Source of the DNA: Paenibacillus albus
GTDB lineage: Bacteria > Bacillota > Bacilli > Paenibacillales > Paenibacillaceae
NCBI RefSeq assembly: GCF_003952225.1
Contig: NZ_CP034437.1
Span: forward strand, 1,221,501 to 1,285,500
Length of the DNA: 64,000 nt
Direction of reading: 5' to 3'
In this document: one piece after another, positions 55,051-62,159 of the stretch
Layout: each line of letters starts with the position of its first letter
Numbering within the stretch: the stretch's first letter is position 1
Notes under the pieces: model-generated
Database searches by the model: none
Seen by the model: only the letters and a program-made list of their open reading frames with translations
What the model was told of the DNA's origin: nothing
Program-made: the position numbers and the translations under genes

Positions 55051-55713
55051 CTATTCTTTGGTTATCCGATTCACCGCGAGGAGCATGATAAACGACAGCA
55101 GCATCATAGAACCGGCCCAAGCCCAAGCGAGCTTCATGCTTCCGCCGTCCATCGCGACATAGATCGCAGTCGGAATCGTCTGCGTCCGGCCGGGGATGTT
55201 GCCCGCAATCATCAGTGTGGCGCCGAATTCGCCGAGCCCCCTGGCAAAACCGAGAATGTAGCCGGTTGTGACCGAGCGGAAGGCGAGCGGGAACGTAATG
55301 TACCGGAACACCTGCCACTCCGAAGCGCCGTACACTCTTGCCGAATTTTCCAGTGCGGGGTCTATTCCCTCGAAGCCGGCTTTCATTGTACGATAAGCAA
55401 GCGGGAAGGCGACCACGACTGCTGCAATAACAGCAGACTCCCATGTGAAAATAATCGGTCCGCCGAACAGCGTCTCATACAGCTGTCCGAGCCAGCTTCT
55501 GCGCCCGAGCGCAACGAGCAGCAGGAAGCCGATGACCGTCGGAGGCAGCACGAGCGGGAGCATGAAGAGCGCATCGAGCACACTCCGGCCGAAGAAGCGG
55601 GCTTTCGCCATCCGCCATGCGATGATGGAGGCGAGCAGCAGCATGACGATGCTAGCAATGAGCGAGATTTGAATCGATAGCTTGATCGGTTCAAGGAATG
55701 TAGGCCAATCCAT
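55051..55713 (-). CDS. modB: Molybdate ABC transporter permease ModB
   Basis: 220 residues with five hydrophobic helices. The EAA-like loop (ENSARVYGASEWQVFRYITFPLA) and the strongly conserved LGFARGLGEFGATLMIAGN mark the ModB group. AGGATGATCATTT precedes the ATG. It lies 40 bp after modA in the same direction. No modC ATPase gene follows; the terminator comes 22 bp downstream. Confidence 0.93.
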   Translation of the reverse strand: MDWPTFLEPIKLSIQISLIASIVMLLLASIIAWRMAKARFFGRSVLDALFMLPLVLPPTVIGFLLLVALGRRSWLGQLYETLFGGPIIFTWESAVIAAVVVAFPLAYRTMKAGFEGIDPALENSARVYGASEWQVFRYITFPLAFRSVTTGYILGFARGLGEFGATLMIAGNIPGRTQTIPTAIYVAMDGGSMKLAWAWAGSMMLLSFIMLLAVNRITKE

Positions 55714-55753
55714 AAATGATCATCCTAAGAAATAAATTATGACAGTTTAAAAT

Positions 55754-56536
55754 TTACAGTTTAAAGCCGTACTTCACGAATACCTTGTCCGAAGCGCTGG
55801 ATTGCAAGTAGTTGTAGAAGTCTGCAGCTTCCTTGGAGTGTTTCGTTTCAGAGACGATGCCTGCCGGATACACGATTGGCTTATGCACGCCAGGAATAAC
55901 CTTAAGCGCAATCTTTACTTTCTTCGACGTAAGTGCGTCCGTCTTATAGACGAAGCCTGCATCTACGTTGCCTGTCTCCACATACGTAAGCACTTGGCGA
56001 ACGTCTTTTGCGTAGATCAGCTTCGATTGCAGCGAATCCCATACTTTGCGAGTCGTCAATGTATCTTTCGCGTATTGACCTGCAGGTACGGATTCTGGCT
56101 GGCCGATGGCAATGTTCTTCACATCTTTGTCAGTCAGCTGTTTAACAGTCGTGAACGTTTTCTTGGAATTCGTCGGTACGACCATAACAAGCTCATTATA
56201 CAGCAAAGTCGTGCTGCGGCTAATCAATTTCTCTTTCACAAGCGCGTCCATTTGCTTCTGGCCTGCCGAGATGAACAGGTCCGCCGGAGCGCCTTGCTCG
56301 ATCTGTTTCTGCAAAGTGCCGGACGCCGCAAGATTGAATACAAGATCGATCGTCGGATGGCTTGCTTCATAGCTTTTCTCGATTTCTGCAAGACTATCTT
56401 TAAGGCTTGCCGCTGCGGATACGAGCAGCTCTGTTTTCTTCGGTGCGGCAAAAGCCGGCTGTGCCACCGTTAGCGCAAGCAATGCAGCTGGTAGAGCAGC
56501 ACGCAGCATGATGGAAGAGGTGCGTTTCAATTTCAT
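55754..56536 (-). CDS. modA: Molybdate-binding protein ModA
   Basis: 260 residues. Signal peptide of about 30 residues ending AFA (no lipobox), then the ModA pattern: ELLVSAAASLKDSLAEIEKSYE, LVFNLAASGTLQKQIEQGAPADLFISAG, LISRSTTLLYNELVMVVP and GFVYKTDAL. Ser residues in SAAASL and AASGT are the expected oxyanion ligands. GGAGTGAAG precedes the ATG. Lacking a Cys anchor, its retention at the membrane is unclear. Upstream, TATGT and ACATA arms at about 56567-56587 form a weak dyad. Confidence 0.92.
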   Translation of the reverse strand: MKLKRTSSIMLRAALPAALLALTVAQPAFAAPKKTELLVSAAASLKDSLAEIEKSYEASHPTIDLVFNLAASGTLQKQIEQGAPADLFISAGQKQMDALVKEKLISRSTTLLYNELVMVVPTNSKKTFTTVKQLTDKDVKNIAIGQPESVPAGQYAKDTLTTRKVWDSLQSKLIYAKDVRQVLTYVETGNVDAGFVYKTDALTSKKVKIALKVIPGVHKPIVYPAGIVSETKHSKEAADFYNYLQSSASDKVFVKYGFKL

Positions 56537-56678
56537 GATTAATCTTCACTCCATTCAATCTAGTAATTATGTAATGTATCGTAACATAGACCACTAGCAT
56601 TTTGAATGGTTTATTTTATAAGTAATATGGTTTCGTTATAATTAGTGATATTTAGTATGGTAAAAGAGGTGCTTCCGA

Positions 56679-57470
56679 GTGCATTTACGCAAAACAAAGC
56701 TATATCTGACGCTTGCGATCGGCATGTTTATGCTCGCAACGCTTACCATAACGGTAGATCAGCTGCTCGTCTTCAAGAAGGCGGTCGCTGTTGCTTCGCC
56801 TAGCTCTGCCGATGAAGTGAAAATACCGGTGCTTTGCTACCATTCGATAACGGATGCGAAGAAAGGCGAATACATCGTCAGCACGAATGAGCTCGAGGCT
56901 CAGATGAAATCACTGCACGAGCATGGCTACCGCAGCATCAGCTTAGAGCAGTTCGGCGAGCTTATGAAGGGCAAGCTGAAGAATGACGGCAAGATGGTGC
57001 TTATCACGTTCGACGATGGCTATCGCGACAACTATACGAATGCTTATCCGATTTTGAGCAAGTATGGGTTTACAGCTACGGAGTTCCTCGTTACAAGCTG
57101 GGTTGGCGGAGGCAGTTACATGACCTGGAGTGAAGCGGGGGAGTTGTACCGAGCCGGTTGGGACATGATGTCGCATACACGGACTCATCCTTATTTGCCG
57201 CTGCATAAGGCGAAGGGACAGCGCGAAGAGATCGCCGGTTCTAAGCAGGACCTCGAGAAGCATCTGCCGGTGCCCGCGAATGTCATTGCTTATCCGTACG
57301 GACTGCGAAGTGCAGAGACAGTAAATATTGTGGCTGAAAGCGGCTATACGTATGCATTCACGTTCGACGACGGCATGACGACTTCGTCGCAGAATCCTTA
57401 CTTGCTGAAGCGTCTCTTCATTAAAGGCGAGATGGATCTGCAAGGATTTGAGCGGAAAATGGAGTATTAG
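56679..57470 (+). CDS. Polysaccharide deacetylase family protein
   Basis: 263 residues from GTG 56679, behind AAAGAGGTG. N-terminal hydrophobic anchor (about 8-31). NodB domain: VPVLCYH-type start (IPVLCYHSI at 49), D112-D113 (TFDDGYRDN), metal His pair H166/H170 (MSHTRTHPYL) and AYPYGLRS. Of the type seen in PgaB/IcaB-like and wall deacetylases. Distinct from the deacetylase at 29770 in having the LCYH start. Monocistronic. Confidence 0.91.
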   Translation: MHLRKTKLYLTLAIGMFMLATLTITVDQLLVFKKAVAVASPSSADEVKIPVLCYHSITDAKKGEYIVSTNELEAQMKSLHEHGYRSISLEQFGELMKGKLKNDGKMVLITFDDGYRDNYTNAYPILSKYGFTATEFLVTSWVGGGSYMTWSEAGELYRAGWDMMSHTRTHPYLPLHKAKGQREEIAGSKQDLEKHLPVPANVIAYPYGLRSAETVNIVAESGYTYAFTFDDGMTTSSQNPYLLKRLFIKGEMDLQGFERKMEY

Positions 57471-57503
57471 AGGCGAGCGAGCGGCAGCAAATGGCTGATT
57501 TTC

Positions 57504-57536
57504 GAGCTGAGAGTGCGAAATATACTCTCTCAGCTC
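57504..57536. repeat. Palindromic element of the GAGAG...CTCTC family at the end of the gbsR-like gene
   Basis: GAGCTGAGAG and CTCTCAGCTC form a 10-bp stem. The inner 23 nt begin GAGAG and end CTCTC like the elements at 15947 and 23401-23705. It overlaps the last two codons and stop of the minus-strand gene and can act as terminator for both converging genes. Confidence 0.65.
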
Positions 57537-58093
57537 TCCCCGATCTCTTTACCATCAAAGAATTGACCTTCCTGCAGCTTGTTCACGAACTGCTGCAGCC
57601 ACTCGTAATAGCGGACTGCATGCCGGAGCTTATGCAAGTCCTGCAGGCATAGCTTCCGCTCCTCATCGCTTGTCTCAAGCGCAAGAATCGTCTCCGACAA
57701 CGGCTCGATGACCGGCTGAATCGCGGTCTTCATCACATCAATCTCCCGCTGCAGCTTCGAGGCGAAGAACAGCTGGAATGCTTTGAAGAAATCGGTCTCC
57801 GCCATGTAGAGGTCTTTGCGGTCGGCTTTCTCGTTTAGCTTAGACACCATCTTGGAATCCATCAAAGAGCGGACAGCATAGCTCATGTTGCTTTTACTCA
57901 TATTCATGCTGCCTTGCATTTCATCGAGCGTCATCGGCCGATCCTCGAAGAACAATATCCCATATAATTGACCGAATGAATAATTAACGCCATACAAGTC
58001 CATCGTCTGGGCAATGGCATCAATCACTTGCGCACGAAGTTCCTCGCGCTTTGAGCTAGGCTCTTTCATCTTCCCCGATGTCGTTTTCTTCAT
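57530..58093 (-). CDS. GbsR/MarR-type transcriptional regulator
   Basis: 187 residues from ATG 58093, behind TGAGGATATGG; an ATG at 58108 adds five residues without a ribosome site. Winged-helix domain (about 20-110) with FGQLYGILFFEDRPMTLDEMQGSMNMSKSNMSYAVRSLMDSKMV, the GbsR pattern (regulators of choline and glycine-betaine genes in Bacillus). A C-terminal helical region follows. No betaine genes are adjacent, so the target is open. The last codons and stop come from a repeated palindromic element. Confidence 0.85.
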   Translation of the reverse strand: MKKTTSGKMKEPSSKREELRAQVIDAIAQTMDLYGVNYSFGQLYGILFFEDRPMTLDEMQGSMNMSKSNMSYAVRSLMDSKMVSKLNEKADRKDLYMAETDFFKAFQLFFASKLQREIDVMKTAIQPVIEPLSETILALETSDEERKLCLQDLHKLRHAVRYYEWLQQFVNKLQEGQFFDGKEIGES

Positions 58094-58304
58094 TGTCCAT
58101 ATCCTCATTTCTCACGATCCATTCCATTAGTGGAATTATACCAAACAGGCAGGCGAGAAGGGAATCAACTTATGCTTATTGTTCAATAATTATTGAATAT
58201 TAATATGATAATGTCATTTTAAATGGATTAAACTCTAATATTAAAAATATATTGAACGTTAGACGTTCCTTCGCGTATAGTTAGTGGAAAGAGGAGGGAA
58301 TGGC

Positions 58305-59093
58305 ATGGTGCATTTAAACGCAGCAGGAGTGACCTATCCCATTAAGGCGATTTTGTTCGATAAGGATGGAACGCTCATCGATTTCATCTATACATGGGGC
58401 AAATGGAGCGAGCATATGCTTGCCGAGTTCGAGAATCAGTTGAAGGCGCGGGAGCTGCCGCCGATAAGCGCCGATATCGCATCGCTCTGGGGCACGAGCC
58501 ACGAGGGTGATGCGATTGTCGATTACGATCGGAACGGCCCGCTCGCGATGGGCACGATTGAGGATTTGACGGCCATTTTGGCATGGCAGGGTTATCTGGC
58601 GGGCATGTCTTGGGCGGAGGCGAAGCTCGCCGTGCAGCAGTGCAGACAACATGCGGATCAGCAGCTTGAAGCTTCGCGTGCATCCAAAGCACTGCCTGGC
58701 GTCATTGAGTTCCTGACCAAGTGCCGCGAGCTAGGGCTGAAGCTGGCGGTCGTGACCGCAGATGAGACGGCACCGGCAGTGAAGCATCTGAAGTGGCTCG
58801 GACTGGACTCGTATTTCGACGCTATCATCGGGACGGATCGGGTGGAGCGGGGCAAGCCATTCCCGGATATGGCAGAGCTCGCTTGCCGCGAGCTGGATAT
58901 CCAGCCTTCGGAGGCAGCGGTCATCGGCGACACGAATGGCGATATGCGCATGGCTGGTTTTGCGGGGGCGGCGGTTGCAATTGGCATTGCTCCAGAGGGC
59001 GGTGCTGCTGCAGCATCGAAGCTTCCTGATGCGAATGCGATTATCGTTTCCTATGAAGAGCTTGGGCTTGCTCATGGCACAGATGAAAGGTGA
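58305..59093 (+). CDS. HAD-superfamily phosphatase
   Basis: 262 residues from ATG 58305, behind AAGAGGAGGG. HAD motifs: I ILFDKDGTLIDF (residues 13-24), II VVTADET, III near ERGKPFPDM, IV AVIGDTNGDMRMA. A helical cap between motifs I and II marks subfamily I (phosphoglycolate-phosphatase-like). First gene of an operon with an SMR efflux protein and a metallophosphoesterase. Substrate unknown. Confidence 0.9.
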   Translation: MVHLNAAGVTYPIKAILFDKDGTLIDFIYTWGKWSEHMLAEFENQLKARELPPISADIASLWGTSHEGDAIVDYDRNGPLAMGTIEDLTAILAWQGYLAGMSWAEAKLAVQQCRQHADQQLEASRASKALPGVIEFLTKCRELGLKLAVVTADETAPAVKHLKWLGLDSYFDAIIGTDRVERGKPFPDMAELACRELDIQPSEAAVIGDTNGDMRMAGFAGAAVAIGIAPEGGAAAASKLPDANAIIVSYEELGLAHGTDER

Positions 59094-59100
59094 GACAGCG

Positions 59101-59427
59101 ATGGGCTGGATACTGCTGGGGATTGCAATTGTACTTGAATTGTCCGGTACAGTCTCGATGAAGCTCTCCGCGAGCTTTACGAAATTAGTGCCGTCGATAC
59201 TTATGTTCGTCTGTTATGCCGCGAGCTTCACACTCATTAACTATGCGCTAGGCTATTTGCAAGTAAGTGTCGTATACGCCGTATGGTCGGGTGTAGGCAT
59301 CGTGTTGATTACGCTGGCGGGCTATTTTATTTTTAATGAACGTCTTCCGCTTTCTTCGGTTCTGTGGATCGGCGTCATACTGGTCGGAGTTATCGGACTC
59401 AAAGTTACAAGCAACGGAGGGGGCTAA
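59101..59427 (+). CDS. Small multidrug resistance (SMR) family transporter
   Basis: 108 residues from ATG 59101, behind AAAGGTGAG, the normal SMR length. Four membrane helices; the essential membrane Glu is E13 (MGWILLGIAIVLELSGTVSMKLS), and the NYALGYLQVSVVYAVWSGVGIVLI motif of helix 3 is intact. Proton-coupled export of cationic compounds or guanidinium as a dimer. Starts seven bases after the HAD gene. It is unpaired here, so probably a homodimer. Confidence 0.93.
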   Translation: MGWILLGIAIVLELSGTVSMKLSASFTKLVPSILMFVCYAASFTLINYALGYLQVSVVYAVWSGVGIVLITLAGYFIFNERLPLSSVLWIGVILVGVIGLKVTSNGGG

Positions 59428-59431
59428 GCAG

Positions 59432-60268
59432 GTGGAAAGAAGAGATGAGAAGTTGCTGTTATCATTCCAAGTTATAACGGATACGCATATTGTGGCAGAC
59501 ATGGAGCACGAGCATAATCGGAATTTGGATCGTGCGCTGAAGGATATTGCGATGAATGCGCCGCAGAGCAGCGGCATTATGCATGCAGGCGATGTGACGG
59601 ATAACGGCGAGCAGGTGGAGTATGAGGCGTTTCGACAGATATGGGACAGCAACAAGGCGGGGCTGCCGCCGCTGTTCGTGACGAGCGGCAACCACGACAT
59701 CTGTGACGATTGGGAGCGGTGCATACCTCTCTTCATGTCGCAGACGGGGATGACGGGGATGTATCACGACCATTGGATAGACGGGTATCATTTTATATTT
59801 CTAGGGACTGAAGAGGGCATTGGCCTGTACTGTACGCTCTCGAATGAGCAGCTTTCTTGGCTGGACGCGAAGCTTGGCGAGGATGCCGCGCCTGATAAGC
59901 CGGTATTCGTCTTCCTGCATCAACCGCTCAAGGATACGGTGGCGGGATCTCTGGAAGCACAGAATTGGTACGGCGTTACACAGGACGAGGAGCTGAAAGC
60001 GGTGCTGGCGAAGCATCCGCAAGCGATCATGTTCACCGGACATACACATTGGGAGCTCGATGCACCGCATACGTATTTCGATGGCGGCGGCACGCTTCCG
60101 GCGATGTTCAACGCAGCTTCGGTGGCCTACTTGTGGACGGATGAAGATGAGCATAAGGACGGCAGCCAGGGCTTCTACGTTGAGGTATACGCAGACCGTG
60201 TGCTCGTGCGGGGAAGAGATTTCGAACGCGGCGAATGGGTGGAAGGTGCGCAGTTTGAAGTAAGGTGA
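59432..60268 (+). CDS. Calcineurin-type metallophosphoesterase
   Basis: 278 residues from GTG 59432, behind GGAGGGGG; earlier in-frame starts lie inside the SMR gene. All five metal motifs are present: D-x-H (VITDTHI), GD-xx-D (HAGDVTDNG), GNHD (SGNHDICDD), H (FLHQPL) and GHTH (FTGHTHWELD). No signal peptide, so cytosolic. The two-metal centre hydrolyses phosphodiesters or monoesters; substrate unknown. Third gene of the HAD-SMR operon, four bases after the SMR stop. Confidence 0.92.
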   Translation: MERRDEKLLLSFQVITDTHIVADMEHEHNRNLDRALKDIAMNAPQSSGIMHAGDVTDNGEQVEYEAFRQIWDSNKAGLPPLFVTSGNHDICDDWERCIPLFMSQTGMTGMYHDHWIDGYHFIFLGTEEGIGLYCTLSNEQLSWLDAKLGEDAAPDKPVFVFLHQPLKDTVAGSLEAQNWYGVTQDEELKAVLAKHPQAIMFTGHTHWELDAPHTYFDGGGTLPAMFNAASVAYLWTDEDEHKDGSQGFYVEVYADRVLVRGRDFERGEWVEGAQFEVR

Positions 60269-60333
60269 TATACCGATTCTCCCTAATGTGGTATATTCAG
60301 GAAGTTATAGATCCTGGGGAGGGTGAAAATTCG

Positions 60334-60756
60334 GTGTATAAGAAGCTGCTGCAAAGTGTTTTTTGTTTGATGCTGGTGTTAGCTGTGTCGGCACCATCGC
60401 TATCTGCTGCTGGCAAGACCGTGAAGGTCAAAGTGACGTTTATCAGCGCGGACATGGTTTCGAACAACCATGTAGGCAATGAGTGGTGGTCGGGAGGTTT
60501 CGTGAACGGCAAGGAGCTCGGCGAAGGAAGCTCCATCGTTCTGAACGTAAGTGCTTCAGGCTCCGTGAATCTGAAAGCTGAGGCACAGGAGCAGGATAAA
60601 TACCCGGATAACGGCGCTGCTACTGCATCGGTGAAGGTATCCTCGATGGGTAAAAGCATCACCAAAGCGCTCAACGTTACCGTCGTCGAGAACCGTGGCA
60701 GATACTCCGGGAATACAGCGAAATGGAAGTTTATTTTTAAAGTGGAAAAGGTATAG
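60334..60756 (+). CDS. Small secreted protein of unknown function
   Basis: 140 residues from GTG 60334, behind GGGGAGGGTG. A signal peptide (VYKKLLQSVFCLMLVLAVSAPSLSA) is followed by about 115 residues of alternating polar and hydrophobic pattern, rich in Val and Ser, with NNHVGNEWWSGGFVNGKEL near 45. Looks like a beta-sandwich. I do not recognise the family. Own terminator. Confidence 0.75.
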   Translation: MYKKLLQSVFCLMLVLAVSAPSLSAAGKTVKVKVTFISADMVSNNHVGNEWWSGGFVNGKELGEGSSIVLNVSASGSVNLKAEAQEQDKYPDNGAATASVKVSSMGKSITKALNVTVVENRGRYSGNTAKWKFIFKVEKV

Positions 60757-60780
60757 ATGGTGTTTTACATAAGGGTGCGA

Positions 60781-60806
60781 AAGGCCGCGTGGTTGCGGCC
60801 TTTTTT
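60781..60806 (+). terminator. Rho-independent terminator
   Basis: AGGCCGC and GCGGCCT around GTGGTT with six T after it. Confidence 0.9.
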
Positions 60807-60909
60807 ATTTTGAGCGAGTCTGCATACATGTCTAGAGGCTGTCCGTTTCCGTCTCAGTAGCTTGCAACCTTACCTTAGCCTTGACCGTCTTAGCTGGTAA
60901 GAGGTGACG

Positions 60910-61401
60910 ATGATGCGTGAGAGAGGACTAATGGCATTCATTATCTTGATTTTGCTCGGCTGTGCATTTTACGGTGGCTATCTTGTGGGCAATGACAGCA
61001 GCGGGGGGCAGTCTGAGAAACAGGCTCCAACGGTGCAATCGCAGTGGATCAAAGAAGGCAAACCGCCCATACCGGCTGTTTCAGTAGACGGGGTTCCGAT
61101 GAAGGTGAAGCTTAGCAGCTATTCCTGGTGCGAGCCAACGGGGTCGGATACCGCCAGCTGCCAAAGCGTAGATGCCTCGATTGCACAGATGGAGCCGGTC
61201 GTAGCGAAAGGCGGATCGTTGATCAATATCGAAGCACCGGAGCGAATCAAGGAGCTGACATTGATCAACATGAGCAAAGGGTTCACAGGCGATTCGTACT
61301 ACGTTCCAAAGGCAAAAGGCATCTACCAGTACAGCATCCACTGCGAACGGTTTTTGGACCAAGGGCAGGCGGAGTATTATTTTGCGGTTGAGGTGGAGTA
61401 G
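60910..61401 (+). CDS. Membrane-anchored or lipoprotein of unknown function
   Basis: 163 residues from ATG 60910 (or 60913), behind AAGAGGTG. One N-terminal hydrophobic segment contains LLGC, a possible lipobox, followed by AFYGGYLVG. The extracellular part has two Cys in SWCEPTGSDTASCQS and a third in SIHCERF. The pattern (KLSSYSWCEP; AKGIYQYSIHCERF) resembles small extracytoplasmic proteins of Bacillales, but I cannot name a family. The stop codon TAG abuts the 51-bp repeat array. Confidence 0.7.
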   Translation: MMRERGLMAFIILILLGCAFYGGYLVGNDSSGGQSEKQAPTVQSQWIKEGKPPIPAVSVDGVPMKVKLSSYSWCEPTGSDTASCQSVDASIAQMEPVVAKGGSLINIEAPERIKELTLINMSKGFTGDSYYVPKAKGIYQYSIHCERFLDQGQAEYYFAVEVE

Positions 61402-61402
61402 G

Positions 61403-61790
61403 GAGGTCCAGGAGACCAGCTACATGAACGGAAAATCGGTCAAACGAGTCGAAGAGGTCCAGCAGACCGGCTACATGAACGGAAAATCGGTCAAACGAGC
61501 CAAAGAGGCCCAGGAGACCAGCTACATGAGCGGGAAATCGGTCAAATGAGCCAAAGAGGTCCAGGAGACCAGCTACATGAGCGGGAAATCGGTCAAGTGA
61601 GTCGAAGAGGTCCAGGAGACCAGCTACATGAGCGGAAAATCGATCAAACGAGCGAAAGAGGTCCAGGAGACCAGCTACATTAGTGGAAAATCGGTCAAAC
61701 GAGTCGAAGAGGTCCAGTAGACCGGCTACATGAGCGGGAAATTAGTCAATCGTGCGAAAGAGGTCCATCAGACCAGCTACATGAGCGAAT
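61403..61790. repeat. 51-bp tandem repeat array, 7.6 copies
   Basis: Copies start at 61403, 61454, 61505, 61556, 61607, 61658, 61709 and 61760, exactly 51 bp apart with no indels. The last copy is cut at about 61790. Each begins GAGGTCCAGGAGACC with dyad GGTC-N5-GACC, then CAGCTACATGA-C-G-AAATCGGTCAA. The dyad arms are kept in seven of eight copies while the loop varies (CAGGA, CAGCA, CAGTA, CATCA). No gene call is supported over it. Confidence 0.95.
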
Positions 61791-61840
61791 AGAGAGGCGG
61801 TCGAGGCGGCCACGCCTGGGTCGCCTTTGCTCTTCGCTCC

Positions 61841-62029
61841 GCTAACGAATCGTAGACGCCTTATTGGCCCCCAAATGACGCTTATTGAATTGTAACGAAC
61901 TCCAGCGTCGCTATTTGCCATTTTTGCAGTGGAAAGAGGCTGATTTCGTCGCAATAACGTCTCTGGGATTCGTTACATCCCCAACACGAGCATAATCAGC
62001 CCAATAGAGTGTCTGAGGTTCGTTAGCGC
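61841..62029. repeat. Four copies of a ~29-bp element, two direct and two inverted
   Basis: Forward copies at 61841-61869 and 61891-61919, inverted copies at 61951-61979 and 62000-62029. The shared core reads TAACGAA, then CAGACGC-like sequence, then TATTGG. Spacing is 50 bp on each side of the centre, so the cluster is symmetric. The stretch 61791-62159 holds no credible gene. Confidence 0.75.
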
Positions 62030-62074
62030 CAAACGGCGCGTCCGCGAACGGCCTGCAACAATGGACTACCACAA

Positions 62075-62122
62075 CAAAAAAGTGCCCGAGTGGAAGTCCC
62101 AATGACCTCTTCCTCGGACACT
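62075..62122 (-). terminator. Terminator of the SNF2 helicase gene
   Basis: AGTGCCCGAG-TGGAAG and CTTCCTCGGACACT pair with one bulge and one wobble. On the minus strand it ends in a run of T (AAAAAA on the plus strand at 62076-62081). Confidence 0.8.
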
Positions 62123-62159
62123 CTTGAAGACGGCCGCCAAAGCGCCCCCCTATAAGCAA

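Noticed and set aside
60846..60903. Riboswitch-like inverted repeat (CTTACC...GGTAAG) before the small membrane protein gene
   Set aside because: Arms are short and the sequence fits no riboswitch family I know; too little to call.
61403..61790. CRISPR-like array
   Set aside because: The 51-bp units are contiguous with no unique spacers between them, and no cas genes are near.
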